From the NCBI GenBank assembly GCA_965221405.1, contig CBDCSE010000002.1:1550001-1614000 (forward strand): a DNA stretch of 64,000 nt, written 5' to 3'. The position numbers and the translations under genes were made by a program. Source of the stretch: JAPOUP01 sp965221405. GTDB lineage: Bacteria > Pseudomonadota > Alphaproteobacteria > Rhodobacterales > Rhodobacteraceae. The notes beneath the pieces were generated by a model. The model did not search any database, was not told where the DNA came from, and worked only from the letters and a program-made list of their open reading frames with translations. This document shows positions 9,863 to 22,712 of the stretch, in pieces. Position 1 is the first letter of the stretch. Every line of letters begins with the position of its first letter.

Positions 9863-10513
9863 ATGGACGTACTTGAGAAGCGCATTACAACGCTTCGAAT
9901 CGTTCCGGTGGTCGTGCTTGAGGACGCCGATGACGCGCTTCCCCTATGCGATGCCCTTATGGCTGGCGGCCTGCCAATCGCGGAAGTCACTTTCCGAACG
10001 GAAGCGGCCGCTGAGGCAATCGCACGTATCAGAAAGGAACGATCTGACATTCTGATCGGAGCGGGAACAGTCCTGACTTCCGAACATGTATTCCGGGCCG
10101 CGGACGTCGGTGCCGAGTTTGTCGTCACCCCTGGCTTTAACCCGAAAGTAGTGAGTGCCGCGTTTGAATGCGGGCTTTCAATCATACCAGGGGTGAACAG
10201 CCCGACCCAGGTTGAGATGGCGATGGCCAGCGGGTGTAGGCTACTGAAGTTTTTCCCGGCCGTGGCAAGTGGAGGACTGGCGATGCTAAGGGCGCTATCA
10301 GGACCTTATAAGGATGTACGCTTCGTGCCGACCGGCGGAGTCAACCCGGGAAACCTCGCTGATTACCTCTCTTTGGACAACGTCGCGGCATGCGGAGGAT
10401 CCTGGATGGTAGAGACGGGATTAATTGCGGAGAAAGATTTCGAATCGGTCGTCAAGCTGGTTTGCCAGGCTACGGAAATTGCAGGGACAGCTCCGCCACC
10501 TTCGAATTCGTGA
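9863..10513 (+). CDS. eda: KHG/KDPG-type aldolase
   Basis: This class I aldolase splits 2-keto-3-deoxy-6-phosphogluconate to pyruvate and glyceraldehyde 3-phosphate, or related keto-hydroxyglutarate substrates. The 216-residue protein has the catalytic Glu in IAEVTFRT (~residue 40), the phosphate/pyruvate segment IGAGTVLT, PGFNPKV, and the Schiff-base lysine in LLKFFPA (~residue 129). Further on is FVPTGGVNPGN. A GAGGGG ribosome site precedes ATG. No other Entner-Doudoroff gene is adjacent, so its pathway here is inferred from family alone. Confidence 0.93.
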   Translation: MDVLEKRITTLRIVPVVVLEDADDALPLCDALMAGGLPIAEVTFRTEAAAEAIARIRKERSDILIGAGTVLTSEHVFRAADVGAEFVVTPGFNPKVVSAAFECGLSIIPGVNSPTQVEMAMASGCRLLKFFPAVASGGLAMLRALSGPYKDVRFVPTGGVNPGNLADYLSLDNVAACGGSWMVETGLIAEKDFESVVKLVCQATEIAGTAPPPSNS

Positions 10514-10909
10514 CATACCCAAGCTGGATTTCCGGATGTGTATATTGTGCGGGTAATTCGTGACGTTTACATCCATTTTCGGGAGAGCTTGGCTTTGGAT
10601 TTCCACGTAAACCGTACCGCAAAAGCGCGGGACAAACTCTACCGGTATCTTGGTCTGCCGTGCCCTCGTCCTGAAGAAATGCGGAAAACTCCACCATCAA
10701 CGCCTGATAATCAAACCGCACAATCCCGCTGTCGGCTTGGTGGTTTGGATGACGTTTGGGAAAACAGCTATAGATAACCATGGGCTCGATCGGCGGCATG
10801 AGCGGATGATCGGGAGCCCTAAAATTAGGGATGAGTGGCCTACCGGGCAAACCGAGTAGTCACATTCTGTTCGGTCTCCTGGCCAGACGCGTAGCTTCGA
10901 ACTCCGGGT
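10514..10909. other. Intergenic stretch between convergent genes
   Basis: Convergent 3' ends of the aldolase and ureohydrolase genes border 396 bp without a supported gene. No clear bidirectional terminator is visible. Confidence 0.35.
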
Positions 10910-11854
10910 CTACTTGGGCGCGAAAGCCCGGCCGATGAGGTTCAAGAGCAATTGGGCAGCGAGAATCGCCGTGGAGCCCGAGTGATCGTAGTCCGGCGCA
11001 ACCTCGACAAGGTCGATTCCAGCTACAGTCCCACGGCGGGTGAGACCGGTCAGGAACTCCAGAATTTCGTAGTAGAGAAAACCGCCGTGGCTAGGTGTGC
11101 CGGTCCCGGGTGCGATGGACGGGTCAAAACCGTCGATATCTATCGTGACATAATAGCGTCCGCCTGCGGGAATCCGGTCCAGCATCGCATCGACGCCCAT
11201 GGCGCGGAATTGGCGAACCGAAACAATGTCCGACCCCATCTGACGGGCATCATCATATCCCTCTTTTGCCGTCGACGAAACATTCCGTATCCCTATCTGT
11301 GACAGTCCGGAAACCCAGGAACGTTCGGCCGCGCGCCTCATCGGGTTGCCATGGCCAAACCGTACGCCGTGTCGTTCATCGACGAAATCGAGATGCGCGT
11401 CGATCTGAACTATGTGTATCGGCCGCTGATCCGAAAACGCGGCCACACACGGAATGTTAACCGAATGGTCACCACCTATGACGACCGGCATCGCTCCAGA
11501 GCGAAGGATGGCACGCACGCCGGCTTCGATGTTGGCGTGGCTGGCAAGCGTATCGGTGTGAACGATGTCCGCATCGCCAAGATCGACGATTCGCGTGTCG
11601 GCCAGATAAGTCACGTCATCCTCGTGGTCGTAGGCACCGGCATGGCCGAACGAAAACAGTGTCGAGGCCTCGCGAATGCCCCGCGGGCCGAACCGGCTGC
11701 CCGCGCGCCATTGGGTGCCAAAGTCGAATGGCGCACCCAGTATCGCGACATCGGCATCAATCCCGGTCCAATCGGGTTCGTAAGGTGCCTTTGCAAACGT
11801 TGGAATGCCGACAAAGGGCAGGTTCAATCGACCGGTTTGGTATCCATGAGGCAT
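10910..11854 (-). CDS. speB: Agmatinase-family ureohydrolase
   Basis: The arginase/agmatinase fold hydrolyses a guanidino group to urea; agmatine to putrescine is the likeliest reaction. The 314-residue protein shows the binuclear Mn motifs in order: GGDHS (~residue 127), DAHLDF (~152) and DIDGFDPSIAPGTGTPSHGG (~234). All metal ligands are present. AGGAGAG lies upstream of ATG 11854. Guanidinobutyrase or another ureohydrolase specificity cannot be excluded by eye. The gene is intact and faces a degraded region upstream. Confidence 0.9.
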   Translation of the reverse strand: MPHGYQTGRLNLPFVGIPTFAKAPYEPDWTGIDADVAILGAPFDFGTQWRAGSRFGPRGIREASTLFSFGHAGAYDHEDDVTYLADTRIVDLGDADIVHTDTLASHANIEAGVRAILRSGAMPVVIGGDHSVNIPCVAAFSDQRPIHIVQIDAHLDFVDERHGVRFGHGNPMRRAAERSWVSGLSQIGIRNVSSTAKEGYDDARQMGSDIVSVRQFRAMGVDAMLDRIPAGGRYYVTIDIDGFDPSIAPGTGTPSHGGFLYYEILEFLTGLTRRGTVAGIDLVEVAPDYDHSGSTAILAAQLLLNLIGRAFAPK

Positions 11855-11896
11855 TTTCTCTCCTATCCTATGGAGTTGTGAGAGCGACCAATGACC

Positions 11897-12420
11897 TCAC
11901 TCGACCTCGACCCAATCCCCTGGCCCCAAAATGCCGAGCGTGTAGTCGCGTAGACGGGACTTGTAACTCTTCCAGACGGCGGCAAGATCTTCTTCGAAGA
12001 TCCGGAACGGATGATCGGACCTGGCCTTCGACCAGTTCGCTGAACCGCTCGACGGCGCCACCGTCGATTCCCGCCACGCTCGTCCGACACTTCGTCCGTC
12101 CCGCCGCCGTGGCTCCATGGCACCACATGGTCGAACCGCAGCCACATTGCCGCGAAGCCGGCGTGCATTTTTCTTTCGTCAGTCCCGCAGGTCACGGAAT
12201 CTGGATAGAGCCTGAGCGCGATCTTTCGGATCTCCGCGTCCACGACGGGAATTCCGCGGTAGCGGCAGCGATGCCCGTCGCGGTCCAGGACGGCCCCGCC
12301 TGACGCTCGCCGGAAGTCTGCCGGTCTTTCCGTCGCGCATTTCCTTCGGAACCGGATCGGTGTCGTCCCCCGGGCCTTGCTCCACAACGTGTTTCCCGTC
12401 ATCGACGCCGAGCGTCCATC
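11897..12420 (-). pseudogene. HNH endonuclease-like gene, degraded
   Basis: The reverse strand reads AVLDRDGHRCRYRGIPVV, then RLYPDSV and LRFDHVVPWSHGGGTDE. This is the layout of an HNH nuclease domain with its ββα-metal His. One expected zinc cysteine (CRYCG) is Arg, and the Asn/Cys-rich second half is lost by a frame change after GGGTDE. A different frame then gives the plausible C-terminus PFRIFEEDLAAVWKSYKSRL ending at 11897. The gene may extend up to ~12700 in further frames. Family call by motif recall. Confidence 0.6.
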
Positions 12421-12875
12421 CGGGATTGAGCCATTGCCAGATCCTGGGCCCGGTCGCCCCCTGCGCCTTCCTTCCTTGCCGAACACTCGCGCCGCGCTCT
12501 CCGCGTCGCCCCTGACGTGCGCCTCCACTGCGGCCGACATGTCCCGCCAGGCTTTGAGGATCTCGGGGATGGGTTCCTTGATGCAGCGCCGAAGGCCCAT
12601 ATCCTTTCCGTGTCCCGCGTTGCCTCTCCCGGCATGGAACCTAGCATTCGAACCGCGGTGACCGCAACTCCGAAGGCGTCTTCCGGAGACATGGCGGGCT
12701 ATCGCGGACTGCGTAAGATCAAGCGGGCAAGCCTCCTGACTCTGAGCGGTACCAGCGCGTTTCGCTCCGCCATTGCGGCATCCGTCCGGTTTCCCCGCCA
12801 CGGGGGGTCGATCCGGGACCGGCATTCCCCTGACGCGTCCGGGCGACGCACGGAATCCGCCGCGGCCGCGCGGCC

Positions 12876-13045
12876 GGGGTGCACGCCAGATTTTTTGGTT
12901 TGACCTGAATCCGTTTTCCATACCTGCACGAGCGCGCTGTTGGTGCTGGGGAACTGCTACAGGAAACTGGCCGGTGGGAAAGGTTCGCACCATGGAAGGC
13001 CCGGCGGGTCGCCACAGCCTGACCCAAAAATCTGGCGTGCACCCC
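12876..13045. mobile_element. MITE-like element with ~23-bp terminal inverted repeats
   Basis: GGGGTGCACGCCAGATTTTT starts at 12876. Its reverse complement ends at 13045, differing by one base in the T/A run and continuing to about 27 bp with few mismatches. The 170 bp between have no coding frame of note. This is a small non-autonomous element or the two ends of a deleted IS. The parent family is not recognised. Confidence 0.65.
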
Positions 13046-13231
13046 ACGCGGATGACAAACTGGCCTCCGTGCCTGGTTTGGGTCAGATAGACGCGGCCGT
13101 CCCGTGTTGACCATGTGTTGACAGTGCGGTTTCCTGATCGATTCCGGGATAAGGGAGGAAGGATTTTCGATGTCCTATGAAATTTCTAGACCCCGGCGCC
13201 ACTCCGAAGCGCAACGCCCGGCCCTTTCCGG

Positions 13232-13795
13232 AGCGAGGGACTAGTATCCCATCCTCATTGAATTGCCGGTTCCATCCCGGCCCGGGACGGGTTACGCCCG
13301 CGGCCGCAACACCGGACAACAGACCTTCCGGCCACCCTGGGTGGCGTCAGGGGGCATACCGGAGGCGGAACAGGCTATGGAACAGGCAGGCAGGAAGATC
13401 TGCAGGGTGCGGCCCGGGGCGCACGGGCGCGCGCGGCTGGAGGACACCGCCGGCGGCGGCAGGGGTCCGGGGGAACGGCGCAGGCGGGCGCATGTCCTGC
13501 TTCTGGCCGGCGGGGGCCGTCCGGACGGCGGCTGGACCGGTGCGGGGACCGCGGACGCGCCCGGGGCCAGCGTGGCGACGGCGGAGCGGGCGGGCGGTGC
13601 GTCATGGAGGGCCTTGGACGCGGCCCTGGAGCACAGGGTCCGGGAGAACCGCAGGAGGCCACGGCCTGGCGGGGAGGGCCAGGCGACGCCGGGGATGCCG
13701 GGCTGCCCGGAGCCCGCCCGGGGGGCAGGCGCGCTGGACCCTGAGGCCGCCCGGCGACCGGCTGGTGGAGCTCTTATGAGCCCCCCTTACGTCAA
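13232..13795 (+). mobile_element. IS630-family remnant (left end and N-terminal part)
   Basis: CTAGTATCCCATC at 13232 matches the end of the more complete IS630 copy at 39202. A frame from 13378 (MEQAGRKICRVRPGAHGR, then RGPGERRRRAHVLLLAGG) aligns with its transposase start MTAQGRKIHKVTLTGDGR. The frame is eroded and ends at about 13790. The GC content is extreme, as in the neighbouring remnants. Confidence 0.7.
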
Positions 13796-14116
13796 GCGCT
13801 TTCTTCATGACGTGTCACATCGATCCGTCTCCTCTCGGGGGCGGCTCGCCGCCGCTCGGGGACTCTCCGGGCTGAACGTCGCTTTCCAGGGAGCGCCCGA
13901 CGGCGCGTCCAGGCTCCTGTCCGGTTCGGTTGGCCGGCGGACGCCGGCCCCGTGACCAAGGTGCCCCGTTCGGGCGGTGCGACGTTCCGGGGGGCGGGAC
14001 CCATCTGGATGGACGGTGCCGCGGGATGCGGCGAACCATGCCCCGTGCCGGTCACACGCCCTTCCCGGGTTCCCCGAGGGCCCCGTCGGGCCGCCCGGGT
14101 GTTCGGTGTTCGCCTC

Positions 14117-14834
14117 CCCCTACGCCGGCGCCTTCGACAGGACGGCGCCCTCGGGCACCAGCCCGGTCGTGGCGAACCGCACCGGCGCCCCCGGAAGCTT
14201 CCCGGGCAGCGCCACGATCCCGCGCCTGCCCGGACGCCCGTCGCGGGCGCTCACGTATTGCACGGACCACCCCGACAGCGCGCTGTCGGGCTGGTGGTGG
14301 AGCCAGCGCCAGGCCATCCGCGCCAGATGCTTTGGCGGCATCGGGCTGCCGGCCTTGCCGGGCCCCGGGCGTGGTCCACCGCGCCGCCCGGCCACGGCAC
14401 CGACGACATCGCGTCCCGGGCGCCGCCGTCCCAGGCCCGCAGCGCCCGCACCATCCTCCGCGCGTCGATCCTGTCGGTCCTCCCCTTCCTGCTGCGCCGG
14501 ACCACCTCGAGGCTCGCCGGGTCGCAGACCACCACCCCGAGATCCTCGCCCTCCAGGCAGCGCGCCAGCCAGAAGCCCTCGTAACCGGCCTCGTACACCA
14601 GCATCACGCGGACATCCCCGCCGGAGACGGCGGCGGCCCGCTCCCGCGCCCGCCACAGCTTCGCGAGCAGCCCGTCCACCTCCGTAGCGGCGCCAGCCTG
14701 TGCAGGCCTGTCCTCGACGCGTCCGCCGGATCGCCGACCGCGAGGATCCAGCCCGTGCCGCTCACCTGCAGCGCCGCGTGCACCGTGGTAACGTTACCTC
14801 CGGAGGGTGTGGTCGGACAGGTCATCGCATTCTC
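14117..14834 (-). pseudogene. IS110-family transposase, internally deleted
   Basis: The N-terminal DEDD RuvC-like part is visible as VRVMLVYEAGYEGFWLARCL and RKGRTDRIDARRMVRAL. The C-terminal tail HLARMAWRWLHHQPDSALSG..EGAVLSKA follows almost directly, so most of the middle including the Ser-containing domain is gone. The start, MTCPTTPSGGNVTTVHAAL, is joined only through frame changes. It cannot make an active recombinase. Confidence 0.7.
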
Positions 14835-14937
14835 CTTTCGTTCGGCAAGGGGTGCCGCCTTTCGGCCCCCTTGCCACCATATGTTGGAACCACCACATTC
14901 CCCTGCACCGAATCGCCCCCAGAGGCAAACCCCGGCG

Positions 14938-15110
14938 CGTCTCATGGCATCTGGAGGTCGTCGACGGCATCGGCCGGGAGACGGTCCGGCAGGCTCCGGA
15001 AAAAACGGCATCAGGCCCTGGCTGAAGGAAGTGCCGGTGCATCCCGCCGAAGGCGAGCGCCGGGTTCGCCGCCGCCATGGAGCATCCATGTTTCGGTCCA
15101 GGCCCGGATC
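14938..15110 (+). mobile_element. IS630 transposase fragment (middle part)
   Basis: The stretch reads LEVVDGIGRETVRQAPEK and, in the -1 frame, KNGIRPWLKEVPVHPAE. This matches VVETVSTETVRRTPEK/KNDLKPW in the copy at 39344. The GAAAAAAC junction where the frame changes is the same in both copies. Confidence 0.65.
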
Positions 15111-15224
15111 CGGGCTTTTCCTTCGGTCTGCGGGCCTCCGGATCCGGGTTCCGCGCACCGCTTTCCACCGGCGGATGCCGTGCGGGCAGGCGCGGGCGGT
15201 CCGCCCGGCGCCGGGCGTCAGCCG

Positions 15225-15935
15225 GCGGCGGGCACCGACCTGTCCTCCCACATGCGCCGGTCGCGCAGGAGGACGTTCGCGGTCACGACGGGCCCGCCCA
15301 GGACCGCGGTCACGGCGACCGGGGACGCCGCCGTGACCGGGCCGATGCCCGGCACCGGGGCCGGGATGCGGTGGCTCTCCGCCAGGCCCTGCGGGTCCCT
15401 GACCGGCTCCCCGGTCCGCCGGCCATACCCGCTGACGGCGGCGGCCGGTTCCTCCAGCACCCCCGTGACCGGCCCTTCCGGCTCCGGCTCTCCGACCCCG
15501 GCGGGAACCGCCCCCAGCTCCGCGCGCCGGTCGACGGGGGCCTCGCGCAGGCCCGGCATGCCGCGGAGCCGGTCAACCGTCACGTCGGCCGGCGCCGCGG
15601 GCGCCATGTCCGGGAACGCGGCGCCGGGGGCCGCGGGCACCCCCGCGCCGGCCCTGCCGGTCCTCCCCGGCGCGCCGCCGGGCCTGGGGAGGTCCCGGCA
15701 CTGGCGCGGGTTGACGGTGACGGCCCGGAAGCCCCGGTGCATCCGCCCCGTGGCCTCCATGACGGCCCGCTCCGCGCCACCCTCCCCGGGAGGCGGGCGG
15801 CCCTGCGCAGGCCGTCGGTGTCGTTGGTGGCGGTCCCGTCCCGCCCGTCGGGTGGATGTCCGGCGTCTTCCCGCGCACGTCCATTCCCGCGCCTGCGGCG
15901 GTCATGGTCTCCCGCTCCCGTGCCCGTGACGGTCC
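15225..15935 (-). pseudogene. Second IS110-family transposase remnant
   Basis: The reverse strand gives GMDVRGKTPDIHP and then, in another frame, VMEATGRMHRGF..VTVNPRQCRD and later IPAPVPGIGPVTAASPV, the helix-hairpin-helix PGIGPVTA typical of IS110/IS1111 proteins. Frame changes and missing acidic residues show it is dead. It differs from the IS110 copy at 14117 in sequence and order, so two elements are involved. Confidence 0.65.
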
Positions 15936-16079
15936 GGTTCCCGGACCCGGCATCGAACGGAGTGGCGGCGGGAGCAAGGGGACGGTTTTTCACAGGAATC
16001 CGCCTTCCATTTTTCCACAGCCACCTCCCCTGATCAGTGCCGGTTCGCTGAGCATACGAGGCGTCGCGGCTCGCCGACC

Positions 16080-16395
16080 GTCTCATGGCATGCAGAGGGT
16101 CGCCACGCCGTTCCGCTCGTACCCGAAGTCGTAAACGGCGGGTTGGAACCCGTGTCTCCCTCGTCTGCTGCCTCGACGTCCCGTCCATGCAGACCAGAAC
16201 CTCAACGTCCTTCATCGCGACGAAGTCGCCGTTCGCCTTCGGCGGAATGCACCGGTACCGCTTCAGCCACGGCTTGATGTCGTTTTTCTGGCCTCCGCCG
16301 CACGGTCTCGTCCGCGATGGAACCGACGATCTCAAGCTCGACCAAGCGGCCCGCCAGCAGCCGCATCGCCCAGTGGCTCCGGCCCTCCGGCGGCC
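16080..16395 (-). mobile_element. IS630 transposase fragment, reverse orientation
   Basis: The reverse strand reads LLAGRLVELEIVGSIADETV, then QKNDIKPWLKRYRCIPPKAN and EVLVCMDGTSRQQTRETR, close to the same segments of the 39344 copy. Here the A-run is five bases instead of six. Stops and shifts follow. Both ends are lost. Confidence 0.65.
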
Positions 16396-16406
16396 GCGCA
16401 CGGATG

Positions 16407-16587
16407 CAAAGGCGGACGCAAGGCTGTCGTCACCGCGGAAAAACTGGAGTGCGCGAAAATGCTGATCGAAAAAGGCCTGACGGTTCGTGAAGCCGCGGTG
16501 CGCATAAAAGTCGGCAAAACCGCTCTTTACGACGCGATCAACGCGGACACCTCACGAAACACTCCAAACGGATCCGTCGTCCCGTAA
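16407..16587 (+). pseudogene. Serine recombinase (resolvase/invertase) C-terminal HTH fragment
   Basis: The frame KGGRKAVVTAEKLECAKMLI..LTVREAAVRIKVGKTALYDAI is the helix-turn-helix tail of Tn3/Hin-type serine recombinases. The catalytic domain is absent upstream, where IS630 debris begins. A similar fragment sits at 33046-33186. Confidence 0.6.
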
Positions 16588-16631
16588 ATCCAAAGGGACC
16601 GAAAACACGAACATGACTGTGGGACCTCGCG

Positions 16632-16652
16632 TACCTTTATGCCGATAGACCC
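16632..16652 (+). repeat. Left 21-bp inverted repeat
   Basis: Perfect mate of 18414-18434. It sits about 80 bp before the start codon of the nuclease gene. Confidence 0.85.
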
Positions 16653-16732
16653 TATATACCCGTCCGGCACCCAGACGTCTGTTTGGCCCAGGATTCTGGA
16701 CTCATCCGTAGTTTACCCGATGGAGACATTCC

Positions 16733-18307
16733 ATGACCCGTCAACGCCTGCCCATCGGCATCCAGGACTTCGCCCGGCTCCGTAAAACCGACAGCTACTA
16801 TGTCGATAAGACCCCGCTGATCCGGAACCTGATTGAGCGGGGCGATCACTGGTTCCTCTCCCGGCCGCGGCGGTTCGGCAAGAGTCTGCTGGTGGACACG
16901 CTCAGGGCGCTGTTCACGGGGCAGGAGGAACTGTTCCGGGGGCTGGACATCCATGATCACTGGGACTGGTCGGTCACCCATCCCGTGCTGCGGCTGAGCT
17001 TTGGTGGAAAGTACGGCACGCCAGAGGAGATCGAAGGGGACGTTCTTGAGCAGCTGGAGGCTGTTGAGGATGAGTATGGCCTCACACCCGCGCAGGCCTC
17101 CAGTACCGGCCCGCGGCGGCTGCGCAACTTTTTACGGCGCGTTCACCAAAAAACCGGGCAGCAGGTGGCGGTCCTCGTCGATGAATATGACAAGCCGATC
17201 CTGGACGGGTTGCCCGACCTTGATCGGTCCCGCGCCAACCGGGAGGCGCTGCGGAGTGTCTACGGCATCATCAAGGACAGCGCGGAACATATCCGCTTCG
17301 TCTTCGTCACCGGGGTGAGCATGTTCTCCAAGGTCAGCCTGTTCTCGGACATGAACAATCTCGAGGATATCAGCCTGGATCCCCGCTTTGCCACGATCTG
17401 TGGGTATACCGATGTGGATATCGACGCCGTGTTCGGGCCGGAACTCGACGGGCTCGACCGGGATGAGATCCGTCGCTGGTACAACGGTTACAGCTGGCTG
17501 GGCACGGAGCGGCTCTACAATCCCTTTGACGTGCTGCTGCTGCTGCGGACCCGCAAGTTCAAGCCCTATTGGTTTCGCACCGGTTCGCCGCGTTTCCTGT
17601 TCGAGACCCTCAAGGCCAAGGCCATCAATCCGATGGAACTGGAGAACCGGGTGGCTGACGAGTCGCTGATGTCAACATTCGAAATCGATGACATTGACGT
17701 GAAAGCTTTATTATTCCAGACGGGCTACCTCACCATCACAGACGAGCAGAGCGATGGGTTCGACACGCTCTACCGGCTCGACTATCCCAACCAGGAGGTG
17801 CGCGTCAGTCTGAACCGGGGCCTGCTGCAGTATCTGGGCAAGACGGTCGCGGAAGCGCGGGGCCAGGGACGCGATCTCTGCGCATTTCTGAAAGCCAATG
17901 ACTTCGCCGGCTTTGCGGAGACCCTCAGGGCTTACCTCGCCAGCATTCCCTACCAGTGGCACGCCACGGGGGATCTGGCGCGCTATGAGGCCTGGTATGC
18001 CAGCCTGCTGCATATGTGTTTCCGGGCGATCGGCGTCGATGTCCGCGCTGAGGAGGCGTCCAGCCATGGGGGCGCCGACATGGCGGTCGAAACGGGCGGG
18101 CAGGTGTTCGTGCTGGAATTCAAGATGGCGGAGGCGGACGCGGACATTGAGACGAAGATGGCCGAGGCGTTCACCCAGATGCGGGATCGGGGCTATGCGA
18201 ACCGATACCGGGATCGCCGGGAGCCCATCCATCTGATCGCGGTGGTCTGCGGGCGGGAGGTGCGCAACCTGCTGGAGGTGCGGGTGGAGCCGGCTGTGAT
18301 GACGTGA
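16733..18307 (+). CDS. AAA-ATPase-like domain / PD-(D/E)XK nuclease-superfamily protein
   Basis: The 524-residue protein starts RLPIGIQDFARLRKTDSYYV and has a P-loop-like FLSRPRRFGKSLLVDTL (~residues 42-58). Walker B-like VAVLVDEYDKPILDG is at ~144-158, and VFVTGVSMFSKVSLFSDMNN follows. The C-terminus GGADMAVETGGQVFVLEFKM (~442-461) is the D..ExK core of the PD-(D/E)XK fold. This matches the AAA-ATPase_like plus DUF1703/PDDEXK_9 family, common in multiple copies in bacteria with no settled function; defence or mobile-element roles are proposed. The length is complete and the GC lower than the neighbouring debris. It is the only intact gene between 13.2 and 19.5 kb and is framed by inverted repeats. 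Confidence 0.9.
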   Translation: MTRQRLPIGIQDFARLRKTDSYYVDKTPLIRNLIERGDHWFLSRPRRFGKSLLVDTLRALFTGQEELFRGLDIHDHWDWSVTHPVLRLSFGGKYGTPEEIEGDVLEQLEAVEDEYGLTPAQASSTGPRRLRNFLRRVHQKTGQQVAVLVDEYDKPILDGLPDLDRSRANREALRSVYGIIKDSAEHIRFVFVTGVSMFSKVSLFSDMNNLEDISLDPRFATICGYTDVDIDAVFGPELDGLDRDEIRRWYNGYSWLGTERLYNPFDVLLLLRTRKFKPYWFRTGSPRFLFETLKAKAINPMELENRVADESLMSTFEIDDIDVKALLFQTGYLTITDEQSDGFDTLYRLDYPNQEVRVSLNRGLLQYLGKTVAEARGQGRDLCAFLKANDFAGFAETLRAYLASIPYQWHATGDLARYEAWYASLLHMCFRAIGVDVRAEEASSHGGADMAVETGGQVFVLEFKMAEADADIETKMAEAFTQMRDRGYANRYRDRREPIHLIAVVCGREVRNLLEVRVEPAVMT

Positions 18308-18317
18308 GGAGGCCCCC

Positions 18318-18434
18318 ATGGACTGACAGCCTCAACCCCCGTGGCAGCCGCTCTCCCGGCTGCCCCTGTTCATGACGATGATCGATGAGGCCGTGGCTGA
18401 GGCCCAGACGATGGGGTCTATCGGCATAAAGGTA
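18318..18434 (+). pseudogene. Short broken frame after the nuclease gene
   Basis: A good GAGGAGG site precedes ATG 18318, but the third codon is TGA. Beyond it the frame reads QPQPPWQPLSRLPLFMTMID and EAVAEAQTM, then runs into the right inverted repeat. It looks like the start of a small gene that was translationally coupled to the nuclease gene, now broken and cut off. Family not recognised. Confidence 0.4.
18414..18434 (-). repeat. Right 21-bp inverted repeat
   Basis: Exact reverse complement of 16632-16652. IS630 debris begins about 5 bp further on. Confidence 0.85.
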
Positions 18435-18438
18435 GAGC

Positions 18439-19073
18439 CTATTGCACAATTATCGCGGTTCCGGCGTCCGTGGCCAGCCTCCGGCGTCCGCTGGGGTGCC
18501 TGAGTCGGGCGTGGCGGGCTTCCGGGGCGCCCCGGCGCGCCGGAGTGTGGCGGAATGTCGCGGATGTCGGCCCTTCGGGCGGCGTCGGCGGCGTCCGGCG
18601 CTGCCGCAGGCGGGGTGTCAGACGACGGGCCGCATCAGCCGGTGGACCGTCAGGCCGGGCACGCCGAAGAACAGGTGGCAGGCGACCCTCGCGCGCGCCC
18701 ACACCCGGACTTGCCGGCCGCCGCAGGAGTCCCTGGGGGCGGAGTTCACCCTCCCGACGCTGGAGCGCTGCCGGTGGCGCGCGCGGTCGTGGCGGACGTG
18801 GCCCGCGCTGCGCCGCGCCCGCCTGCGGCGCTCCTTCGATCCCCTGCCGCCGTCGACGGTCTCCCGGAGCCGGGTGCGCCCGTCCCCGGTCAATGTGACC
18901 TTGTGGATCTTTCTGCCCTGTGCTGTCATGACTCCCTGCCTCCTGCCGTTCCCGTCCCGGGGAGCGCGGGCCCGCACGCGCGGTCACGGCCACCCGGACA
19001 GGTGCTGTCGGTCGGGGCCAGCAATAGACGAGACAGTTGGAAACATCAATTCAATGATTGTGGGATACTAGCC
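18439..19073 (-). mobile_element. IS630-family remnant with its N-terminal end
   Basis: The reverse strand from 18928 reads MTAQGRKIHKVTLTGDGRTR, nearly the same as the copy at 39344, then RGSKERRRRA before breaking up. The outer end GGATACTAG at 19065-19073 is the same terminus as at 39202 in reverse. The C-terminal two thirds and the other end are missing. Confidence 0.75.
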
Positions 19074-19181
19074 CCATGCAATGTAGCCGAGAACGACACT
19101 GTGGAACGGGGGTTGTCATATTGTGTGGTATGTCTGACGAAAGATGTAGTTAAGACACGCTCCAACCACGGTTCGGAAAAA

Positions 19182-19617
<436 letters not shown>

Positions 19618-19686
19618 CCGGTTGTTCCAATACCCGGTCATGCAGACCGGAGCCAAATCATACAGGAGATACGGAAGATCTTTCCA

Positions 19687-19803
19687 GGCTTGGCGATGAC
19701 CTACTCTCCCACGCCTTAAGACGCAGTACCATCGGCGCTACGGTGCTTAACGGCCGAGTTCGGGATGGGATCGGGTGTTTCACTCGCGCTATGATCACCA
19801 AAC
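19687..19803 (-). rRNA. rrf: 5S ribosomal RNA
   Basis: The reverse strand contains AACACCCGATCCCATCCCGA and GTTAAGCACCGTAGCGCCGA, the conserved 5S core, and ends in GGGAGAGTAGGTCATCGCCA. The ends are approximate. Confidence 0.93.
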
Positions 19804-19914
19804 CAGGAAAAATCTCCGGAAACATCACACGCTCCACCCAGCGGAACCGGAAGGGAACGTGTCCAAGTCAAGCAATACGCTCAGGATCCCAGGAAGCCGG
19901 GCTTCCACTGGATC

Positions 19915-22712
<2,798 letters not shown>

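Larger units (their letters stand above)
16632..18434. mobile_element. Putative element: PD-(D/E)XK gene bounded by 21-bp perfect inverted repeats
   Basis: TACCTTTATGCCGATAGACC (plus C) occupies 16632-16652. Its exact reverse complement is at 18414-18434. Between them lie one intact gene and a short broken frame. No transposase is inside, and I see no obvious target duplication outside. It may be a non-autonomous mobile unit or a paired repeat with another role. Confidence 0.55.

Noticed and set aside
13952..15336. Long GC-rich plus-strand frames of 200-470 codons
   Set aside because: They are shadows of IS110 and IS630 remnants; high GC removes stops in all frames.
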